This document shows, in pieces, positions 6,204-8,530 of a stretch of 8,530 nucleotides of DNA (within the stretch, counting starts at the first letter, position 1; the number at the start of each line of letters is the position of its first letter). Source of the stretch: CAYNGH01 sp964396845 (GTDB lineage: Bacteria; Vulcanimicrobiota; JAJTBE01; CAYNGH01); contig CAYNGH010000143.1 in the NCBI GenBank assembly GCA_964396845.1, positions 1 through 8,530 on the forward strand, written 5' to 3'. The notes beneath the pieces were generated by a model. The model worked only from the letters and a program-made list of their open reading frames with translations, was not told the origin of the DNA and ran no database searches. A program made the translations under genes and the position numbers.

Positions 6204-7133
6204 ATGAGCTCATTTTTTGATAAATTCAGAGTCAACAAGCCAAAGGTTGATGAACAGAACCAGGAAAAACTTTCATCCAAGTCGTCGGTGGATCTGTGGA
6301 TAAAATGCAAGGGTTGCTATACTCCCATATACCGCAAAGTTCTGGATGAAAAGCTGAAGGTATGCGACAAATGCGGATTTCATCATAAGCTGTCCAGCTT
6401 TGAAAGGCTCAATCTTCTTACGGAGCCGGGAACCTTCGAAGAGCTTTTTACCGACATCATCCCCACGGATCCCCTCAACTTCGGCGAAGAATACCGCCAG
6501 AAGCTGGAAAAGGATCAGAAGAAGACCGGCCTCAATGATGCAGTCCTCACGGGAACGGCTGATATGGCCAATCACAAGGTGGCCCTGGGAATAATGGAAT
6601 TTTACTTCCGAGGCGGGTCCATGGGCTCTGTGGTGGGAGAAAAAATCACTGCCATAATGGAACACGCTGCGGACAATAAACTGCCCTGTGTCATCGTCAC
6701 CTGCTCCGGCGGTGCCCGGATGCAGGAGGGAGTTTTCTCTCTGATGCAGCTTTGCAAAACCAACGGCGCCGTCAACCGGATGGCCGAGGCCAAAGTGCCC
6801 TACATTGTGGTTATGACGGATCCCACCACTGCCGGCGTGGCTGCCAGCTTCGCTTCGGTGGGAGATGTTATACTGGCGGAGCCTGGTGCCATCATAGGCT
6901 TTTCCGGTCGGCGGGTCATCGAGCAGACCATCCGCCAGAAACTGCCTGCAGATTTCCAGACAGCAGAATTTTACCAGAAACATGGCTTCATAGATCAGGT
7001 GGTTCATCGCCGTCATATGAAAAAAGCCATCATCCGAATTCTGAATTTTTTTTACCCCGACCGGATGAAGGATCAGAAAAATGAAGACACCGGAGATGAA
7101 CAGCACAAGGAAATGGCGGGAGCAGTTAGTTAG
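6204..7133 (+). CDS. accD: Acetyl-CoA carboxylase carboxyltransferase, beta subunit
   Basis: With AccA it forms the carboxyltransferase that moves CO2 from carboxybiotin on the AccB carrier to acetyl-CoA, making malonyl-CoA for fatty-acid synthesis. The 309-residue protein has the usual N-terminal four-cysteine zinc ribbon, C35-x2-C38 and C54-x2-C57. The crotonase-like carboxyltransferase domain follows, with MGSVVGEK (140-147), SGGARMQEG (168-176) and a DPTTAGVAASFASVGD segment. The highly charged C-terminal ~25 residues after FYPDRMK are probably a disordered tail. The start has AAGGGG six bases upstream. accA follows after 28 bp, so both are made from one message as subunits of an alpha2beta2 complex. 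accB and accC are not in this window. Confidence 0.97.
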   Translation: MSSFFDKFRVNKPKVDEQNQEKLSSKSSVDLWIKCKGCYTPIYRKVLDEKLKVCDKCGFHHKLSSFERLNLLTEPGTFEELFTDIIPTDPLNFGEEYRQKLEKDQKKTGLNDAVLTGTADMANHKVALGIMEFYFRGGSMGSVVGEKITAIMEHAADNKLPCVIVTCSGGARMQEGVFSLMQLCKTNGAVNRMAEAKVPYIVVMTDPTTAGVAASFASVGDVILAEPGAIIGFSGRRVIEQTIRQKLPADFQTAEFYQKHGFIDQVVHRRHMKKAIIRILNFFYPDRMKDQKNEDTGDEQHKEMAGAVS

Positions 7134-7161
7134 ACAATTCATCAGATGGGAGAACTGACAT

Positions 7162-8130
7162 ATGATATTAGATGTTGAAAAACCTCTTCTGGAACTGGAA
7201 GAGAAAATCGAAGAGTTAAAAAAAGTCAACGAAACCGGCAAGATTGACATAGCCAAGGAAATCAAGGCTATGGAGAAAAAAGCCCGGGAGTTAAAAAAAG
7301 AGATTTATAAGAATCTCAACCCCTGGGACCGAGTCCTGATGGCCCGTCATCCCCAGCGTCTGACAACCCTGGACTATATCGAAGCAGTATTTGATGACTT
7401 TCTGGAGCTTCACGGGGATCGTTTCTACTCTGACGACCCGGCAATGGTGGCAGGGCTTGCCAGCCTGAAGGGAAGCACCTATATGGTGATGGGCCACCAG
7501 AAGGGCAAGGAAACCAAGGAAAACCTGCGACGCAACTTCGGGATGGTTAATCCTGACGGATTCCGCAAGGCGGGACGGCTCATGAAACTGGCGGAGAAAT
7601 TCGGATTCCCCGTTATTACTTTCATCGATACCCCGGGAGCTTACCCCGGCATCGAGGCGGAAGAACGGGGCCAGTATGATGCCATTTCTAAAAATATTGC
7701 CCTGATGATGGGCCTCAAGGTTCCCATCCTGGTGGTGATTATTGGTGAAGGAGGCTCCGGCGGAGCTTTGGCCATCGCCGCAGGGGACAGGGTGATTATT
7801 CTGGAAAACGCCATTTACTCGGTCATATCCCCCGAGGGGTGCGCGTCCATCATATGGAGGGATGCCACCAAGGCCCCGGAAGCAGCCCATGCTCTGGGAA
7901 TCACCGGGGAATTCCTCCTGGAGAGGGAACTGGTTGACGAGATTCTTCCCGAACCCCTGGGAGGAGTCCACAAAGACCGGGAAACCACTTACAACATTGT
8001 CCGGGATGCCATAATCCGCATAATGGACGAGCTGACAAAACTAAAGCCTGACCAGCTCACTCAAAAGCGGTATGACAAGTATCGCAGGATGGGCGCTTTT
8101 GAAAAGGTAAAACCAGAAAAAAGCAAGTAA
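7162..8130 (+). CDS. accA: Acetyl-CoA carboxylase carboxyltransferase, alpha subunit
   Basis: This is the partner of AccD in the acetyl-CoA carboxyltransferase. The 322 residues match the family length. The N-terminal Lys/Glu-rich helical region (about 5-50) is the usual coiled-coil arm. The crotonase-like domain carries FLELHGDRF (80-88), the GMVNPDGFRKAGRL segment (from 127), DTPGAYPG (156-163) and GEGGSGGA (195-202), the oxyanion and acyl-CoA binding elements of the subunit. NAIYSVISPEGCASIIWRD follows as expected. No key motif is missing. GGGAG at 7148-7152 lies nine bases before the ATG, a slightly long spacing. A terminator begins 24 bases after the stop, so accA ends the transcript. 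Confidence 0.97.
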   Translation: MILDVEKPLLELEEKIEELKKVNETGKIDIAKEIKAMEKKARELKKEIYKNLNPWDRVLMARHPQRLTTLDYIEAVFDDFLELHGDRFYSDDPAMVAGLASLKGSTYMVMGHQKGKETKENLRRNFGMVNPDGFRKAGRLMKLAEKFGFPVITFIDTPGAYPGIEAEERGQYDAISKNIALMMGLKVPILVVIIGEGGSGGALAIAAGDRVIILENAIYSVISPEGCASIIWRDATKAPEAAHALGITGEFLLERELVDEILPEPLGGVHKDRETTYNIVRDAIIRIMDELTKLKPDQLTQKRYDKYRRMGAFEKVKPEKSK

Positions 8131-8153
8131 AGCCAATATTTATTATATGGATA

Positions 8154-8188
8154 AAAAACGCCCCTGCCGGGGCGTTTTTACTTTTTTT
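8154..8188 (+). terminator. Intrinsic terminator of accD-accA
   Basis: AAAAACGCCCC (8154-8164) and GGGGCGTTTTT (8169-8179) form a perfect 11-bp stem closed by a TGCC tetraloop, with a second T run to 8188. Because the stem starts with an A-tract it could also stop transcripts arriving from the right on the minus strand. Confidence 0.92.
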
Positions 8189-8530
8189 ATAAATGTAGGA
8201 TCAGATATTTTTTTTAAACATCTTCTTCCTGTTTGGGCTTTATCTGATGTTTTTCCGATGATATTTGGGTTTTCCTGAAATATACTTCTATCTGCTTTTT
8301 ACTTTGAGTAACTCCTGTTAAATATTACCGGCTCACCTTCTAAAAGTGAGGGCCTCGGGAGGACTCCTTTCCCGGAAGGGCCGAAGCCGGCCACATTGGT
8401 GTTCGGTTAAGTAATATAACTCAGTAGCTGTGCCGTCCGGATGGGATTTCTCCCGCTGTCTTTCTCCTGCTTCAGGGCGGTTTGCTCCATGTCGCCTCAC
8501 AGATTCCTTTCCCTCCGGGATACGCCGTCC
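8189..8530. other. Gene-free stretch: AT-rich spacer, then GC-rich region with many short inverted repeats
   Basis: No convincing gene is visible in 342 bases. From 8189 to about 8328 the sequence is AT-rich and featureless. From about 8330 it becomes GC-rich with stackable stems: CTCAC 8332-8336 / GTGAG 8346-8350, CGGGA 8356-8360 / TCCCG 8370-8374, GGCCG 8379-8383 / CGGCC 8388-8392 (tetraloop AAGC), GTTA 8406-8409 / TAAC 8417-8420 and GGGA 8443-8446 / TCCC 8451-8454. The minus strand is open from the edge for about 65 codons, but the translation (Arg/Pro/Glu-rich, no motif) does not look like a protein. It could be an unrecognised structured RNA or leader on either strand, or part of a dispersed repeat. 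Confidence 0.4.

Noticed and set aside
6273..7265. A 330-codon minus-strand open frame opposite accD and the start of accA
   Set aside because: It lies wholly opposite clear AccD/AccA coding sequence, its translation has no recognisable domain and it has no supporting ribosome site; it is a shadow frame.
8434..8446. Resemblance to the 3' part of an FMN riboswitch (GTCCGGATGGGA)
   Set aside because: The diagnostic 5' half (GGGGCAGGGTGAAATTCCC-type block) is absent from the upstream 120 bases, so a short match alone does not support the call.
8333..8530. Minus-strand open frame of about 65 codons entering from the right edge
   Set aside because: The translation is Arg/Pro/Glu-rich without motifs, its length is not surprising in a GC-rich stretch, and the same region is full of stems; not enough to call a gene.
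8436..8530. Possible plus-strand gene start (ATG 8441 or 8489) running off the right edge
   Set aside because: No Shine-Dalgarno site precedes either ATG, and the encoded peptide is low-quality and too short to judge.

Overview
This 8.5 kb window is ordinary bacterial chromosome of intermediate GC. It has consensus sigma-70-type promoters and strong Shine-Dalgarno sites. The phylum cannot be fixed from sequence alone. Adjacent accD-accA with a Zn-ribbon AccD and a glutaminase-fused NadE occur in Firmicutes, spirochaetes and several other groups, so I leave the host as an unresolved bacterium. I see no phage, transposase, CRISPR or tRNA/rRNA gene.

Layout. The left two thirds (1-5939) is read from the minus strand. 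In the order of transcription it holds a small helical protein of unknown function (5580-5939), closed by an intrinsic terminator, then a consensus promoter for aspS (aspartyl-tRNA synthetase). After aspS come nadE (glutamine-dependent NAD+ synthetase), a 170-residue stand-alone GGDEF-like protein whose GGDEF motif is lost, and a five-helix membrane protein with a beta-propeller-like C-terminal part that runs off the left edge. No strong terminator was seen between aspS and the left edge, so these four genes may form one transcription unit with housekeeping genes first.

The right third (6039-8188) is read from the plus strand. A consensus promoter and a leader of about 130 nt precede accD and accA, which encode the beta and alpha subunits of acetyl-CoA carboxyltransferase. 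The pair is closed by a perfect 11-bp terminator. Together the two proteins make malonyl-CoA, the first committed step of fatty-acid synthesis.

The divergent region between the unknown small gene and accD (5940-6203) is the main regulatory feature. It holds back-to-back promoters and two related 17-bp dyad sequences whose starts are exactly 50 bp apart, a plausible operator pair. The last ~340 bases (8189-8530) have no convincing gene. An AT-rich spacer is followed by a GC-rich stretch of about 200 nt dense in short inverted repeats, which may be an unrecognised structured RNA, a leader or a repeat element. No clearly new multi-gene system is visible. The best leads are the operator pair, the degenerate GGDEF/membrane-propeller pair and the structured right-hand end.
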